The notes below the pieces were generated by a model. The model did no database searches, was not told the DNA's origin, and saw nothing but the letters and a program-made list of their open reading frames with translations. Of a stretch of 64,000 nucleotides of DNA, positions 9,271 to 18,750 are shown in pieces. Location of the stretch: NCBI RefSeq assembly GCF_030373445.1, contig NZ_JAUCYU010000002.1, positions 1-64,000 on the forward strand, written 5' to 3'. This DNA comes from Roseovarius sp. Its GTDB lineage: Bacteria; Pseudomonadota; Alphaproteobacteria; Rhodobacterales; Rhodobacteraceae. The position numbers and the translations under genes are program-made. Position 1 is the stretch's first letter, and the number at the start of each line of letters is the position of its first letter.

Positions 9271-10257
9271 ATGCCATCTGCCCGTCTGAGTGTTGTCGTT
9301 ACGCGACGCCTGCCCGAGCCGGTCGAGCGCCGGATGCAGGAGCTCTTCGACGTGCGCCTGCGCGAAAGCGACACGCGGATGACGCGCGAGGAACTGGCCG
9401 AGGCGGTCGCGACGGCCGACGTGCTGGTGCCGACGATCACCGACCGGATCGATGCGGGGCTGATCGCGCAAGCCGGCGAGAAGCTGAAGCTGATCGCCAA
9501 TTACGGCGCCGGTGTCGACCATATCGACGTGCACACGGCCCGCCAGCGCGGGATCCTGGTATCGAACACGCCCGGCGTGCTGACCGATGACACCGCCGAC
9601 ATGACCATGGCGCTGATCCTGGCCGTGCTCCGCCGTATTCCGGAGGGGCTGGCCACCATGCAGTCGGGCGAATGGCATGGCTGGTCGCCCACGGCGCTTC
9701 TGGGCGGGCGCGTGGCCGGTCGGCGGCTGGGGATCCTCGGGATGGGCAGGATCGGGCAGGCAGTGGCCCGCCGGGCCGCGGCCTTCGGGATGCAGATCCA
9801 TTACCACAACCGTCACCGCCTTCGGGAGGAGACGGAGGAGGAGCTGGGCGCGCGCTACTGGGAAAGCCTCGACCAGATGGTGGCGCGGATGGACGTGATG
9901 TCGATCAACTGCCCGCACACGCCCTCGACCTTTCACCTGATGAACGCACGGCGCCTGAAGCTGATGAAGCCCGACGCGGTGATCGTGAACACCTCGCGGG
10001 GCGAGGTGATCGACGAGAACGCGCTGACAAGGATGCTGCGGGCGGGGGAGATTGCCGGCGCCGGGCTGGACGTGTTCGAGCATGGCACCGAGATCAACCC
10101 GCGCCTGCGGGAGCTGAAGAACGTGGTGCTGCTGCCGCATATGGGATCGGCCACGAACGAGGGGCGGATGGAGATGGGCGAGAAGGTGCTGTTGAACATC
10201 AAGACCTTCGATGACGGCCACCGCCCGCCCGACCAGGTGGTTCCATCGATGCTTTGA
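9271..10257 (+). CDS. D-isomer 2-hydroxyacid dehydrogenase (glyoxylate/hydroxypyruvate reductase type)
   Basis: A 328-residue NAD(P)H-dependent enzyme of the D-2-hydroxyacid dehydrogenase family. The Rossmann loop is GMGRIG (157-162). The catalytic triad is visible as Arg243 in NTSRGE, Glu270 in GLDVFE and His290 in LLPHMGS. Length and motifs match glyoxylate reductase/D-glycerate dehydrogenase, which interconverts glyoxylate with glycolate or hydroxypyruvate with D-glycerate in the cytoplasm. The ATG at 9271 follows a strong GGAGG site. The open frame continues far upstream through the tRNA, but that part is not coding. The exact substrate is an inference. Confidence 0.88.
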   Translation: MPSARLSVVVTRRLPEPVERRMQELFDVRLRESDTRMTREELAEAVATADVLVPTITDRIDAGLIAQAGEKLKLIANYGAGVDHIDVHTARQRGILVSNTPGVLTDDTADMTMALILAVLRRIPEGLATMQSGEWHGWSPTALLGGRVAGRRLGILGMGRIGQAVARRAAAFGMQIHYHNRHRLREETEEELGARYWESLDQMVARMDVMSINCPHTPSTFHLMNARRLKLMKPDAVIVNTSRGEVIDENALTRMLRAGEIAGAGLDVFEHGTEINPRLRELKNVVLLPHMGSATNEGRMEMGEKVLLNIKTFDDGHRPPDQVVPSML

Positions 10258-10263
10258 CGGGGG

Positions 10264-10294
10264 AACGGCGCCGCAAGGGCGCCGTTCTTCCTTT
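10264..10294 (+). terminator. Intrinsic terminator after the hydroxyacid dehydrogenase
   Basis: A 9-bp perfect stem, AACGGCGCC (10264-10272) and GGCGCCGTT (10278-10286), with a 5-nt loop, followed by the T-rich stretch CTTCCTTT. It lies 6 bp after the stop codon. Confidence 0.75.
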
Positions 10295-10296
10295 GC

Positions 10297-11271
10297 TCAG
10301 AGGGTGATGACGGTGGAGCCGGTGGTTTCGCGGGCTTCGAGCGCGCGGTGGGCCTCGGCGATGTCCTCGAGCTTGTAGCGCTGGCCGATATTCGTCTTCA
10401 CGTCGCCGCTTTCGACCTTCTCGAACAGGTGTTTCGCCATCGCTTGGCAGCGATCGTGATCGGCGAGGAAGGTGAAGAGCGTGGTGCGTGTCATCTTGAG
10501 CGAGCCCTTGGAGGCGAGGGTCAGCAGGCTGACCGGCTCGACCGGGCCGGAGGCGTTGCCGAAGGAGATCATCATGCCCAGCGGCTTGAGGCAGTCGAGC
10601 GAGGCGTCGAACGTGTCCTTGCCGACGCCGTCCATCACGATGTCGACGCCCTTGTCGCCGGTGATCTTCTTCACCTCGGGGGCGAAATCCGTCTCGCGGT
10701 AGTTGATGCAGTGGCTGGCGCCCATGTCCAGCGCGAGCTTGCATTTCGCATCCGTTCCGGCGGTGCCGATCAGCTCGATCCCTTCCGAGCGGGCCCATTG
10801 GCAGGCGAGCAGGCCGACGCCGCCGGCAGCGGCGTGGAAGAGCACGGTCTGACCTTTCTCCAGCGGCCATGTGCGGTGGAAGAGGTATTCCACGGTCATG
10901 CCCTGCAGCATGATCGAGGCGGCCTCCTCGAAGGAAATGCCGTCGGGCAGGGGACAGACCTGGGCGGCGGGCATAACGCGGGCGTCGGCATAGGCGCCGG
11001 GGGGCACGGCGGCATAGGCGGCGCGGTCGCCTTCCTTGAGGTGGGTGACGCCTTCGCCCACCGCCTCGACGATGCCGGCGGCTTCCATCCCCAGCGCGTG
11101 GGGCAGGGGCAGGGGGTAGAGCCCGGTGCGCTGGTAGATGTCGATGTAATTGAGGCCACAGGCCTTGTGGCGGATGCGGATTTCGCCCGGGCCGGGGTCG
11201 CCCACCTGCGCTTCGGTCAGTTTCAGTTGCTCGGGGCCGCCGGCCTGTTCGATGATGACGCTGCGTGACAT
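10297..11271 (-). CDS. NADPH:quinone oxidoreductase, zinc-independent MDR family
   Basis: A 324-residue medium-chain reductase of the QOR/zeta-crystallin type. The nucleotide-binding loop is AGGVG (149-153) in HAAAGGVGLLACQWA. The substrate-side signature LNYIDIYQRTGLYPLP is typical of QOR. The zinc ligands of alcohol dehydrogenases are absent. Such enzymes reduce quinones with NADPH in the cytoplasm. The ATG at 11271 follows AAGGAAG; an alternative in-frame start 39 nt upstream (11310) would add an unconserved basic tail and is less likely. It converges with the hydroxyacid dehydrogenase, with a terminator between them. Confidence 0.92.
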   Translation of the reverse strand: MSRSVIIEQAGGPEQLKLTEAQVGDPGPGEIRIRHKACGLNYIDIYQRTGLYPLPLPHALGMEAAGIVEAVGEGVTHLKEGDRAAYAAVPPGAYADARVMPAAQVCPLPDGISFEEAASIMLQGMTVEYLFHRTWPLEKGQTVLFHAAAGGVGLLACQWARSEGIELIGTAGTDAKCKLALDMGASHCINYRETDFAPEVKKITGDKGVDIVMDGVGKDTFDASLDCLKPLGMMISFGNASGPVEPVSLLTLASKGSLKMTRTTLFTFLADHDRCQAMAKHLFEKVESGDVKTNIGQRYKLEDIAEAHRALEARETTGSTVITL

Positions 11272-11403
11272 GAGGCGCTTCCTTGGATGTTGCGTGGCTT
11301 TGCGCGGCATTAGTGCATGGATTGCGGGGCAGGCTCAACCGGTTGCCTATGGCCCCGTGTTGCGACAGAGTTCGGGCAACTCCCCTTGCCCCAGGAGGCC
11401 GTC

Positions 11404-13188
11404 ATGCGCCGTTTCATCCTCTGCCTGTCCCTTTGTCTTTTGCCGGTGGCCCTTGCGGCCCAGCAGGCCGCCGATGCCGTCGAGCCGGAAGCCGCCGGGG
11501 CGGGCGAGGTCGCCGTATCGGAGCAGACCCGGCACGCGCTCGAGGCGAAGGCGGCCGGGCGGCCGGTCGAGGCGACAAACTGGATGGTCGCCGCCGCCAA
11601 CCCGCTGGCGGTCGAGGCCGGGGCCAGGGTGCTGGAGCAGGGCGGCACGGCGGCCGACGCGATGGTGGCCGTGCAGGCGGTGCTGGGGCTGGTGGAGCCG
11701 CAAAGCTCGGGGCTTGGGGGCGGGGCGTTCCTTGTCTGGTACGATGGCGAGAGCGGCGAGGTGACCACGCTCGATGGCCGCGAGACCGCGCCGCTGGCGG
11801 CGACGCCGCGGCTGTTCCAAAACGAGGCGGGCGAACCGGTCGATTTCTACGATGCCGTGGTGGGCGGCCGGTCGGTGGGTGTGCCGGGAACGCCCGCGCT
11901 TTTGAAGGCTGCGCACGAGGCGTGGGGCCGGTCCGAGTGGCCGGAGCTCTTCGACGAGGCGATCCGGCTGGCGGACGAGGGATTCGCGGTGTCGCCGCGA
12001 CTGTCGACCATGGTGGCGGGGGACGCGATCCGCCTGACGCGGTTCGCGCCGACGCGGGCGTATTTCTTTCCCGAGGGCAAGCTGCCGGAAGTGGGGCAGG
12101 TGCTGAAAAACCCGGACTATGCCGAAACGCTGCGCACGCTGGCCAGCGAGGGGCCGGCGCCGTTCTACACGGGGGATATTGCGAAGGACATCGTGAAGAC
12201 GGTCCAGGGGGCGCCCGGGAACCCGGGCGTGATGGAGGAGATCGACCTTGCCATCTACAGCGTGAAAGAGCGCGCGCCGGTCTGTGCGCCCTATCGCGGT
12301 TACGAGGTCTGCGGGATGGGGCCGCCCTCGTCAGGGGCGCTGACGGTGGGGCAGATCCTGGGGCTGCTGGCGCCGTTCGACGTGGCCGGGATGGGGGCGG
12401 AGAGCGCGGAGGCGTGGCGGCTGATCGGCGATGCCAGCCGGCTCGCCTTTGCCGACCGGGGGCGGTACATGGCCGATACCGATTACGTGCCGGTGCCCGT
12501 CGAGGGGCTGGTCGAGCCGGGATATCTGGAGACGCGGGCGGAGTTGTTGAAGGGTGAGACGGCGCTGGAGGAGGTTGCGCCGGGCGCGCCGGAGTATGAC
12601 CATGCGCTGAACTGGGCCGACGATGCGTCGATCGAGTTTCCTTCGACCTCGCATATCTCCATCGTCGACGGCTACGGCAACGCGCTTTCGATGACGACGA
12701 CGATCGAGAACGGCTTTGGCTCTCGCCTGATGGTGCGGGGCTTTTTGCTGAACAACGAGCTGACGGATTTCTCGTTCACCAGCCACGAGGACGGGCGGCC
12801 CGTCGCCAACCGGGTGGAGCCCGGCAAGCGGCCGCGCTCGTCGATGGCGCCGACCATCGTGCTGAAGGATGGCAAGCCGGTGCTGATCGTGGGCTCGCCC
12901 GGGGGCAGTCGGATCATCGGCTATGTCGCCAAGACGATCATCGCCCATCTCGACTGGGGCATGGACGTACAGCAGGCAGTGGCGCTGCCGCACCTTGTGA
13001 ACCGGTTCGGCACCTATGACGTGGAAGGCGGGCTGGTGAACGACGAACTGGTCGCGGCGCTGGCGGGGATGGGGTTCGAGGTGAACCGGCAATTGCTGAC
13101 CTCTGGGCTGCACGCGATCTCGCTTCAGGAGGGCGGATTGCTGGGCGGGGCCGACCCGCGGCGGGAGGGGGTGGCCGTGGGGCGCTAG
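11404..13188 (+). CDS. Gamma-glutamyltransferase
   Basis: A 594-residue periplasmic N-terminal nucleophile hydrolase. It has a signal peptide (ends near ALAAQ) and the classic family body: NPLAVEAGARVLEQGGTAADA, SSGLGGGAFL, and the autoprocessing site where Thr415 in PSTSHISIVD becomes the catalytic nucleophile of the small subunit. The downstream substrate motifs GNALSMTTTIENGFGS and PGGSRI are present. It cleaves or transfers the gamma-glutamyl group of glutathione and related peptides, supplying amino acids from periplasmic glutathione. The ATG at 11404 follows AGGAGG. The gene is probably monocistronic; the next gene starts 92 bp later. Confidence 0.95.
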   Translation: MRRFILCLSLCLLPVALAAQQAADAVEPEAAGAGEVAVSEQTRHALEAKAAGRPVEATNWMVAAANPLAVEAGARVLEQGGTAADAMVAVQAVLGLVEPQSSGLGGGAFLVWYDGESGEVTTLDGRETAPLAATPRLFQNEAGEPVDFYDAVVGGRSVGVPGTPALLKAAHEAWGRSEWPELFDEAIRLADEGFAVSPRLSTMVAGDAIRLTRFAPTRAYFFPEGKLPEVGQVLKNPDYAETLRTLASEGPAPFYTGDIAKDIVKTVQGAPGNPGVMEEIDLAIYSVKERAPVCAPYRGYEVCGMGPPSSGALTVGQILGLLAPFDVAGMGAESAEAWRLIGDASRLAFADRGRYMADTDYVPVPVEGLVEPGYLETRAELLKGETALEEVAPGAPEYDHALNWADDASIEFPSTSHISIVDGYGNALSMTTTIENGFGSRLMVRGFLLNNELTDFSFTSHEDGRPVANRVEPGKRPRSSMAPTIVLKDGKPVLIVGSPGGSRIIGYVAKTIIAHLDWGMDVQQAVALPHLVNRFGTYDVEGGLVNDELVAALAGMGFEVNRQLLTSGLHAISLQEGGLLGGADPRREGVAVGR

Positions 13189-13280
13189 GCCCGCGCCACC
13201 CAATCGCCGCCCCCGATCCCGATTTCCGCCTGATTCCGGTGCGATCACATCGCTGACCGGACTTTTAGCGGAGCTTTTCA

Positions 13281-14270
13281 ATGTTCAATCCCTACGCCAT
13301 CGGGTTCGTCTGCGTGGCCGCCAGTTTCGCCGTGGGCGCGGATTACTTCGTGCAGGCCAAGGCCAATGGTTCGTATCCCGGCGAATACGCCTTTGCGACC
13401 TATGTCGGCTCCTACAACGCGCGTTTCGGCGAGACCGTCAGCGCCATCGACACCGCGCGCCGGCAGTCGAAGGAGGCGCATATCCATTTGCCGGAGGCCC
13501 CCGACGGATGGGAGCGGCGGGCGTGGAAGGACCCGAACCCCGACGCCGACGAGAAGCTGGCAAGCCTGCCGCTGACAACGCAGATGGCCATCCGGAAGGA
13601 GCTCAAGAAGGCGGCGCAGGTGGCGTTATTCGATACGTGGGATTACGTGCGCGGCGACGAGATGGTGCGCCTTTCGGCCCGCTACATCGGCAATGATTCC
13701 GAAGAACGGGGGATCGTCGCGCTGGGGCACCTCGTGTCGGAGTCGTTCTACGGCTCGACCGGCCCGGCCTACGTTCCCTATGCCGTCGTGCAGGGGGTGC
13801 CGTTCTTCGAAGTGACCGGAGAAGACGTGCGGGGCGGCGCGGCGCTGGCGCTCGAAGCCTTCATCGGCGAGGACATCCTGATCGGGGTGGCCGCCAATGC
13901 CGAGGCCGACACGGTGCGCGCTTTCCTGGAATTGATCGAATACGACAGCCTCAACCTGATGCTCGACGAGCCGGCTGCCGGTGTCGGCAGCGCGGCCCCG
14001 GTGCTGAGCAAGGCGCAGGAGATGGAGATTGCCTCGCAGGCGGCGGAGCGGCGCTATGGCGCTGAAAAGCTTGCCATGGATGCCGCCCCGGCCGAGGCGA
14101 ATGTCGCGTCCGAGCCCCAACCCGAGCCCGAGGCGCCGGCGGCAACGGTGGTGAGGCTGAACGGCGGCGATGCGCTCGGTCAGGATGCGTCAGAGAGCGG
14201 TATCAGCCGCCTGCAACTGTCCGGCGGCCGGTCCTGCATTGGGGCGTCGAGCGGCACCTTCTGCGACTGA
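13281..14270 (+). CDS. Conserved hypothetical protein with N-terminal membrane anchor
   Basis: A 329-residue protein I do not recognise. The N-terminus (residues 5-22) is hydrophobic and may be an uncleaved anchor or signal. The middle part is rich in charged and small residues with no catalytic motif that I can see. Around residues 265-295 there is an Ala/Pro/Glu-rich low-complexity stretch, and the last 25 residues contain two cysteines (RSCIGASSGTFCD) that could form a disulfide if exported. GGAG precedes the ATG at a suitable distance. A strong terminator follows, so it is probably transcribed alone. Confidence 0.75.
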   Translation: MFNPYAIGFVCVAASFAVGADYFVQAKANGSYPGEYAFATYVGSYNARFGETVSAIDTARRQSKEAHIHLPEAPDGWERRAWKDPNPDADEKLASLPLTTQMAIRKELKKAAQVALFDTWDYVRGDEMVRLSARYIGNDSEERGIVALGHLVSESFYGSTGPAYVPYAVVQGVPFFEVTGEDVRGGAALALEAFIGEDILIGVAANAEADTVRAFLELIEYDSLNLMLDEPAAGVGSAAPVLSKAQEMEIASQAAERRYGAEKLAMDAAPAEANVASEPQPEPEAPAATVVRLNGGDALGQDASESGISRLQLSGGRSCIGASSGTFCD

Positions 14271-14296
14271 TCCACGCCTTTTCGTGACATGCACAG

Positions 14297-14335
14297 GCCG
14301 CCCGGGGTTCGACCGCCCCGGGCGGCGTCGGTTTT
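14297..14335 (+). terminator. Intrinsic terminator
   Basis: An 11-bp perfect GC stem, GCCGCCCGGGG (14297-14307) and CCCCGGGCGGC (14316-14326), with an 8-nt loop. TTTT follows at 14332-14335. It separates the hypothetical gene from the flavoprotein gene. Confidence 0.75.
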
Positions 14336-14420
14336 AAGCCTGTTTATGTCGGCTGAAACCGCCGTGGACATGCAGGAATGGTACATATGCGCCAACGCAT
14401 GCACGAAGGAGTCGCAGCCC

Positions 14421-16928
14421 ATGAAAACGCAAGTGAAAGCCCTGGTCGTCGGCGGCGGCGCCGTCGGCACCTCGATCGCCTATCACCTGGCCAAGGCGGG
14501 CTGGGACGACGTGATGCTGGTCGAGCGCGACGAGCTGACCTCGGGTTCGACATGGCACGCGGCCGGGCTGCTGCCGCTCTTCAACATGTCTTATGCCACG
14601 ACGCATATCCACAAGTACTCGGTCGATTTCTACAAGACGCTGGAAGAGGAAACCGGGCTGAATGCCGGGTTCGCCGTGGTGGGCAACTTGCGCATGGCGC
14701 AGACTCAGGAGCGGATGGACGAGTACATGCTATATGCCTCGACCGCCGAGACCTGTGGCGTGTCCTACGAGTTCCTGAGCCCCGACGAGATCAAGGCGCG
14801 CTGGCCGCTGATCAACACCGAGGACCTGGCGGGCGCGATCTATCACCAGACCGACGGCTACATTAACCCCGCCGACGTGACCATGGCCATGGCCAAGGGC
14901 GCTCGTCAGCGCGGCGTGATGATCGAGCGCAAGTGGCAGGCCGACAAGTTCGAGTGGATGGGCGACCACTGGGACGTGACGCTGACCAAGAAGGTCGAGA
15001 AGGGCGGCAACCTCGTGCCCGGCGAAGAGCAGACGGTGATCAGCGCCGAGCATGTAGTCACCGCGTCGGGCAACCACGCGCAGCGCACCGCGATGCTGCT
15101 GGGGATCAAGATGCCGGCCATCCCGGTCGAGCACCAGTTCATCGTGACCGATGCCGACCCGGCGCTGCAGAAATACCGGGCCGAGGGCAATGGCGAACAT
15201 CCGGTGATCCGCGACGCCGACGCGCAATCTTACGTGCGGGAAGAGCGGGGCGGCTGGATCCTGGGCGTCTACGAGAAGAACGCGCCGGCCTGCTTCGAGT
15301 ACGGCGTGCCTGACAGCTTCCGTGCGGACCTCTTCCCGCTCGACCTCGAGCGGATCGAAGAGCAGTACATGGCGATGATCCACCGCATGCCCTCGAGCGA
15401 GGAATGCGGGCTGAAGGACGATTTCAACGGGCCGATCTGCTATACGCCGGACGGCAACCCGCTGGTGGGCCCGGCTCCGGGGCTGCGCAACATGTGGCTG
15501 GCCGAGGGGTTCAGCTTCGGGATTACCGCTGCTGGCGGCACCGGGTATTACCTTGCGCAGATGATGGTCGATGGCGAGGCCGAGATCGACATGGCCTCGC
15601 TCGACCCCAAGCGGTATTCGTCGAATTGGATGACGACGGAGTTCGCGGCGCGCAAGAACGAGGAATGCTACGACCACGTCTACATCCTGCACCACCCCGA
15701 CGAGGAACGCCCGGCCTGCCGCCCGCTGCGGACGGTGCCGGCCTATGACCGGCAGAAGGCGCGGGGCGCGCAGTTCGGCTTCGTCAACGGCTGGGAGCGG
15801 CCGAACTATTTCGGGCCGCTGGATGCGCCTGACAGTTTCGACCACGATGCCCGCAGCTTCCGCCGCGGCGAGTGGTGGCAATACGCGGTCGAGGAGGCCA
15901 AGGCGATCCGCGAGGGCGTGGGCCTGATCGACGCGTCTGCCTTCAGCAAGCATATCGTCAAGGGTGCGGGGGCGACCGCCTTCCTCGACTGGTTCACCTG
16001 CAACAAGCTGCCCAAGGTGGGGCGGATCAACCTGACCTATGCGCTGACCGCCAACGGGACCACGCGCACCGAATACACCATCGTGCGGCTGGAGGAGGAC
16101 AAGTATTACCTCGTCTCCGCCGGGGCGTGGACGGAGTATGACGCCGATTACCTGAAGAAGGCGATCGAGGACAAGGAGGCCGAGTTCGGCCGGATCGATC
16201 TGCAGGACGTGACCAGCCAGTGGGGTGTGTTCGCCATTGCCGGGCCCAAGTCGCGCGACGTGCTGAACGAGGTGATCAAGGATGCCGACCCGGCAACGGC
16301 GCTGTCGAACAAGCGCTTCCCGTGGCTTTCGGCGCGGCCGATCGAGCTTGGCATGTGCCCGGTCAACGCGATCCGCGTGGCCTATACCGGCGAGCTGGGC
16401 TGGGAGCTGCACCACCCGATCGAGATGCAGAATTACCTGTTCGACCTGCTCGAGAAGGCGGGCGAGAAGCACGGCATGAAGCTGGTGGGCGCGCGGGCGC
16501 AGAACTGGCTGCGGCAGGAGAAGAGCTATCGTGCCTTCGGCAACGAGCTTGGCCGGGATGCGACGCCGCTGGAGGCCGATCTGCCGCGGTTCGTCGATCT
16601 CGACAAGGAGTTCCACGGCAAGGACAGGCTGGTGGAAACCGGCGTGCGGGTGAAGTGCTGCACCGTCCTGATCGACGGGCCGGACGATGCAGACCCGTGG
16701 GGCCGCGAGGTGCTTTACACCGAGGATGGCACCCGCGTGGGCCGCTTGACCTCGGGCGGGTATTCGGTTCATTTCGGGAAGTCGATCGGCATGGGCTACG
16801 TCAAGCCCGAGCAGGCGGTGGAAGGCACGAAGCTGAAGGTCAAGATGCAGGACAAGCTGTGGGATGCCGTTGTGACCTGCGACAGCCCCTACGATCCGAA
16901 GAACGAGGTGATCCGCAAGGATGGATAA
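14421..16928 (+). CDS. Dimethylglycine/sarcosine dehydrogenase-type FAD oxidoreductase
   Basis: An 835-residue protein with the architecture of dimethylglycine and sarcosine dehydrogenases: an N-terminal FAD domain (GGGAVG at 11-16), a central FAO-type domain, and C-terminal aminomethyltransferase (GCV_T) domains that pass formaldehyde to tetrahydrofolate. His46 in TWHAAG matches the histidine that binds FAD covalently in this family. The enzyme removes a methyl group from dimethylglycine or sarcosine, steps of choline/glycine-betaine catabolism common in marine Rhodobacteraceae. The ATG at 14421 follows GAAGGAG; an upstream in-frame extension has no homology signal. The next gene overlaps by 8 bp. 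Which N-methyl substrate is used cannot be fixed from sequence. Confidence 0.88.
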   Translation: MKTQVKALVVGGGAVGTSIAYHLAKAGWDDVMLVERDELTSGSTWHAAGLLPLFNMSYATTHIHKYSVDFYKTLEEETGLNAGFAVVGNLRMAQTQERMDEYMLYASTAETCGVSYEFLSPDEIKARWPLINTEDLAGAIYHQTDGYINPADVTMAMAKGARQRGVMIERKWQADKFEWMGDHWDVTLTKKVEKGGNLVPGEEQTVISAEHVVTASGNHAQRTAMLLGIKMPAIPVEHQFIVTDADPALQKYRAEGNGEHPVIRDADAQSYVREERGGWILGVYEKNAPACFEYGVPDSFRADLFPLDLERIEEQYMAMIHRMPSSEECGLKDDFNGPICYTPDGNPLVGPAPGLRNMWLAEGFSFGITAAGGTGYYLAQMMVDGEAEIDMASLDPKRYSSNWMTTEFAARKNEECYDHVYILHHPDEERPACRPLRTVPAYDRQKARGAQFGFVNGWERPNYFGPLDAPDSFDHDARSFRRGEWWQYAVEEAKAIREGVGLIDASAFSKHIVKGAGATAFLDWFTCNKLPKVGRINLTYALTANGTTRTEYTIVRLEEDKYYLVSAGAWTEYDADYLKKAIEDKEAEFGRIDLQDVTSQWGVFAIAGPKSRDVLNEVIKDADPATALSNKRFPWLSARPIELGMCPVNAIRVAYTGELGWELHHPIEMQNYLFDLLEKAGEKHGMKLVGARAQNWLRQEKSYRAFGNELGRDATPLEADLPRFVDLDKEFHGKDRLVETGVRVKCCTVLIDGPDDADPWGREVLYTEDGTRVGRLTSGGYSVHFGKSIGMGYVKPEQAVEGTKLKVKMQDKLWDAVVTCDSPYDPKNEVIRKDG

Positions 16929-17718
16929 ACCCGGCGGCCATCGGTACTTTCTTGCCCCGGTGGCGGCGGTTTTCTGCTTTGCGCTGGCGTTCTTCTATCC
17001 GCTCAACCCGTTGTCCAACGGGGCGGAGAGCTATGCCAGCCGGGTCGCGGCGGCGAGCGCCGTGACCTATGTTTCGCTGCGCACGCTCAACGCTTTCCTG
17101 TCGACCGCGCAGGAGGCCGAGGTGGGCCTGTCGGTGGGGGCGTCGGCCTCGGTGCAGCCGCTCAAGACGCTGGAGCCGATCGACGACACGATCGAGAGAA
17201 TCGCCTCTGTCGTCTTCGCGATGATGATGGTGTCGGGCGTGCTGTCGGTCGCCATGGGGCCGATCGGGGCCATCGGGTTCGCGATGAGCGGGTTTGGCCT
17301 GCTGGCCATGGTGCTGGTGACGCGCATGCGGGTCGGTCGGAAGCTATTACTTTACGGGGCGTTCTTCGCGGTCGCCTTGCCCTTGTCGTACTGGCTGTCC
17401 GGATCGCTGGCCGACCTGATGACGGAGCGGACATGGACCGAGAACCAGCGCATCGTCAGCGAGATCATCGATGGCGTCGACACCGCGCAACCGGAGACGG
17501 AGGACGAGGGCTGGCTCTCGGGCTGGTTCGAGCAGGGCGATGCGATTTCGCGCTACAGCTCGATGGCCTCGCGGATCGTGTCGGAAGCGGATGTGCTGAT
17601 CCAGAGCTATATCAAGCTTCTGGCCGTGCTGCTGTTCAACCTGATCCTGCTGCCGATGATCCTGATCGGCGGGGTGTTCGTGTTGTTCCGCTGGGTGGCC
17701 AACGACGCGCTGGCGTGA
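16921..17718 (+). CDS. Integral membrane protein of unknown function
   Basis: A 265-residue protein with about four or five hydrophobic segments (roughly residues 10-28, 75-115 possibly as two helices, 120-140 and 235-258). A polar stretch around 165-225 includes WLSGWFEQGDAISRYSSMASRIVSEADVL. The start overlaps the end of the flavoprotein gene by 8 bp, so translation is probably coupled. That hints at, but does not prove, a link with methylated-amine metabolism. No transporter signature is visible. It converges with nusB, leaving 7 bp between the stops. Confidence 0.75.
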   Translation: MDKPGGHRYFLAPVAAVFCFALAFFYPLNPLSNGAESYASRVAAASAVTYVSLRTLNAFLSTAQEAEVGLSVGASASVQPLKTLEPIDDTIERIASVVFAMMMVSGVLSVAMGPIGAIGFAMSGFGLLAMVLVTRMRVGRKLLLYGAFFAVALPLSYWLSGSLADLMTERTWTENQRIVSEIIDGVDTAQPETEDEGWLSGWFEQGDAISRYSSMASRIVSEADVLIQSYIKLLAVLLFNLILLPMILIGGVFVLFRWVANDALA

Positions 17719-17725
17719 GCGCGGG

Positions 17726-18211
17726 CTAGAACGCTTCCGGCTTCGCCTCGCGCGCCATGTGGTCGAGCACGGCGTTGACGAACTTGGGCTCGCGCCCTTC
17801 CGGGTAGAAGCTTTTGGCGATGTCGACGAATTCCATGATCACCACCTTGGGCGGGGTGTCGGAATTGACCATCTCGGCCCCGGCCGCGCGGAAGAGGGCG
17901 CGAAGCGTCGGGTCGATGCGGTCGATCTTCCACTTGGCGACAATGGCGCGGTCGGTCATCTGGTCGATCTTCGCCTGCCAGGTCACTGCGTCGTCGAGCA
18001 GCTTGCGGAAGAGGTCGATATCGCCGTCGGCCATGTCGACGCCTTCGTCGAGTTCCGCGCCGAACCGGTGCGAGAGGAATTCCTGCACCACGGAATTGAC
18101 GCTCTGCTGGGAGTGTTCCATCTGGAACAGGGCCTGCACGGCATAAAGCCGCGCGGCCGAGCGCATGCGCCGCTTCTGGTTGCCGGAAACTGCTTTGACG
18201 TCGTCGGTCAT
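17726..18211 (-). CDS. Transcription antitermination factor NusB
   Basis: A 161-residue all-alpha RNA-binding protein. The family features SAARLYAVQALFQME near the N-terminus, KWKIDRIDPTLRALFRAAGAEM, and VVIMEFVDIAKSFYPEGREPKFVNAVLD are clear. NusB with NusE (S10) binds boxA RNA to form the antitermination complex on rRNA operons. The start overlaps the ribH stop (ATGA), and the order ribB-ribH-nusB is common in proteobacteria. It is the last gene of this operon. Confidence 0.96.
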   Translation of the reverse strand: MTDDVKAVSGNQKRRMRSAARLYAVQALFQMEHSQQSVNSVVQEFLSHRFGAELDEGVDMADGDIDLFRKLLDDAVTWQAKIDQMTDRAIVAKWKIDRIDPTLRALFRAAGAEMVNSDTPPKVVIMEFVDIAKSFYPEGREPKFVNAVLDHMAREAKPEAF

Positions 18212-18750
18212 GACTTGGGGGCGTCCTTGTCGTGATCGGAGGATGTGGTGTCTGGCTCGGGCAGGAATCCCACGCCCTTGCGCCGACCGCCCCACTTACG
18301 GCCCAACGCGACCAGATGCAAGGCTGCCGCCGCGGCGCCGGCGCCCTTGTTCATCTGGGTCGGGTCCGCGCGGGCGACGGCCTGGTCGCGGTTCTCGACC
18401 GTGAGGATGCCGTTGCCGACCAGCGTGCCCTGAAGGCCCAGCAGGGTGATCCCGCGCGAGCTGTCGTTGCAGACGGTGTCGTAATGTGTGGTCTCGCCCC
18501 GGATGACGCAGCCGAGCGCGACGTAGCCGTCGAATTTCGCCATCCGGTCGGCCATGCCGATCGCGGTGGGGATTTCCAGCGCGCCGGGCACCTCGACGAT
18601 CTCGTGCGTGCCGCCGCTGGCCTCGATCTCGGCCACGGCGCCGGCGATCATCATGTCGGCGATGTCGCGGTAGAAGGGCGCCACCACGATCAGGAGTTTC
18701 ACCGGGTCGGTGAAGGTGGCGCGGGGCAGGGTGTATTCGGTTCCGGCCAT
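18208..18750 (-). CDS. 6,7-dimethyl-8-ribityllumazine synthase
   Basis: A 180-residue riboflavin enzyme that condenses 5-amino-6-ribitylamino-uracil with dihydroxybutanone phosphate. Conserved parts include VPGALEIP and GCVIRGETTHYDTVCND, which contains the catalytic histidine, and GILTVENRDQAVAR. It is about 25 residues longer than typical RibH because of a charged C-terminal tail after KWGGRRKG. The start shares one base with the ribB stop (TGATG), and the stop overlaps the nusB start, so translation of the three genes is probably coupled. Confidence 0.96.
   Translation of the reverse strand: MAGTEYTLPRATFTDPVKLLIVVAPFYRDIADMMIAGAVAEIEASGGTHEIVEVPGALEIPTAIGMADRMAKFDGYVALGCVIRGETTHYDTVCNDSSRGITLLGLQGTLVGNGILTVENRDQAVARADPTQMNKGAGAAAAALHLVALGRKWGGRRKGVGFLPEPDTTSSDHDKDAPKS

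Noticed and set aside
14730..16772. 680-codon open frame on the strand opposite the flavoprotein gene
   Set aside because: It is a mirror frame of a high-GC gene with strong homology on the plus strand. The translation is rich in Arg, His, Pro and Leu without domain signatures.
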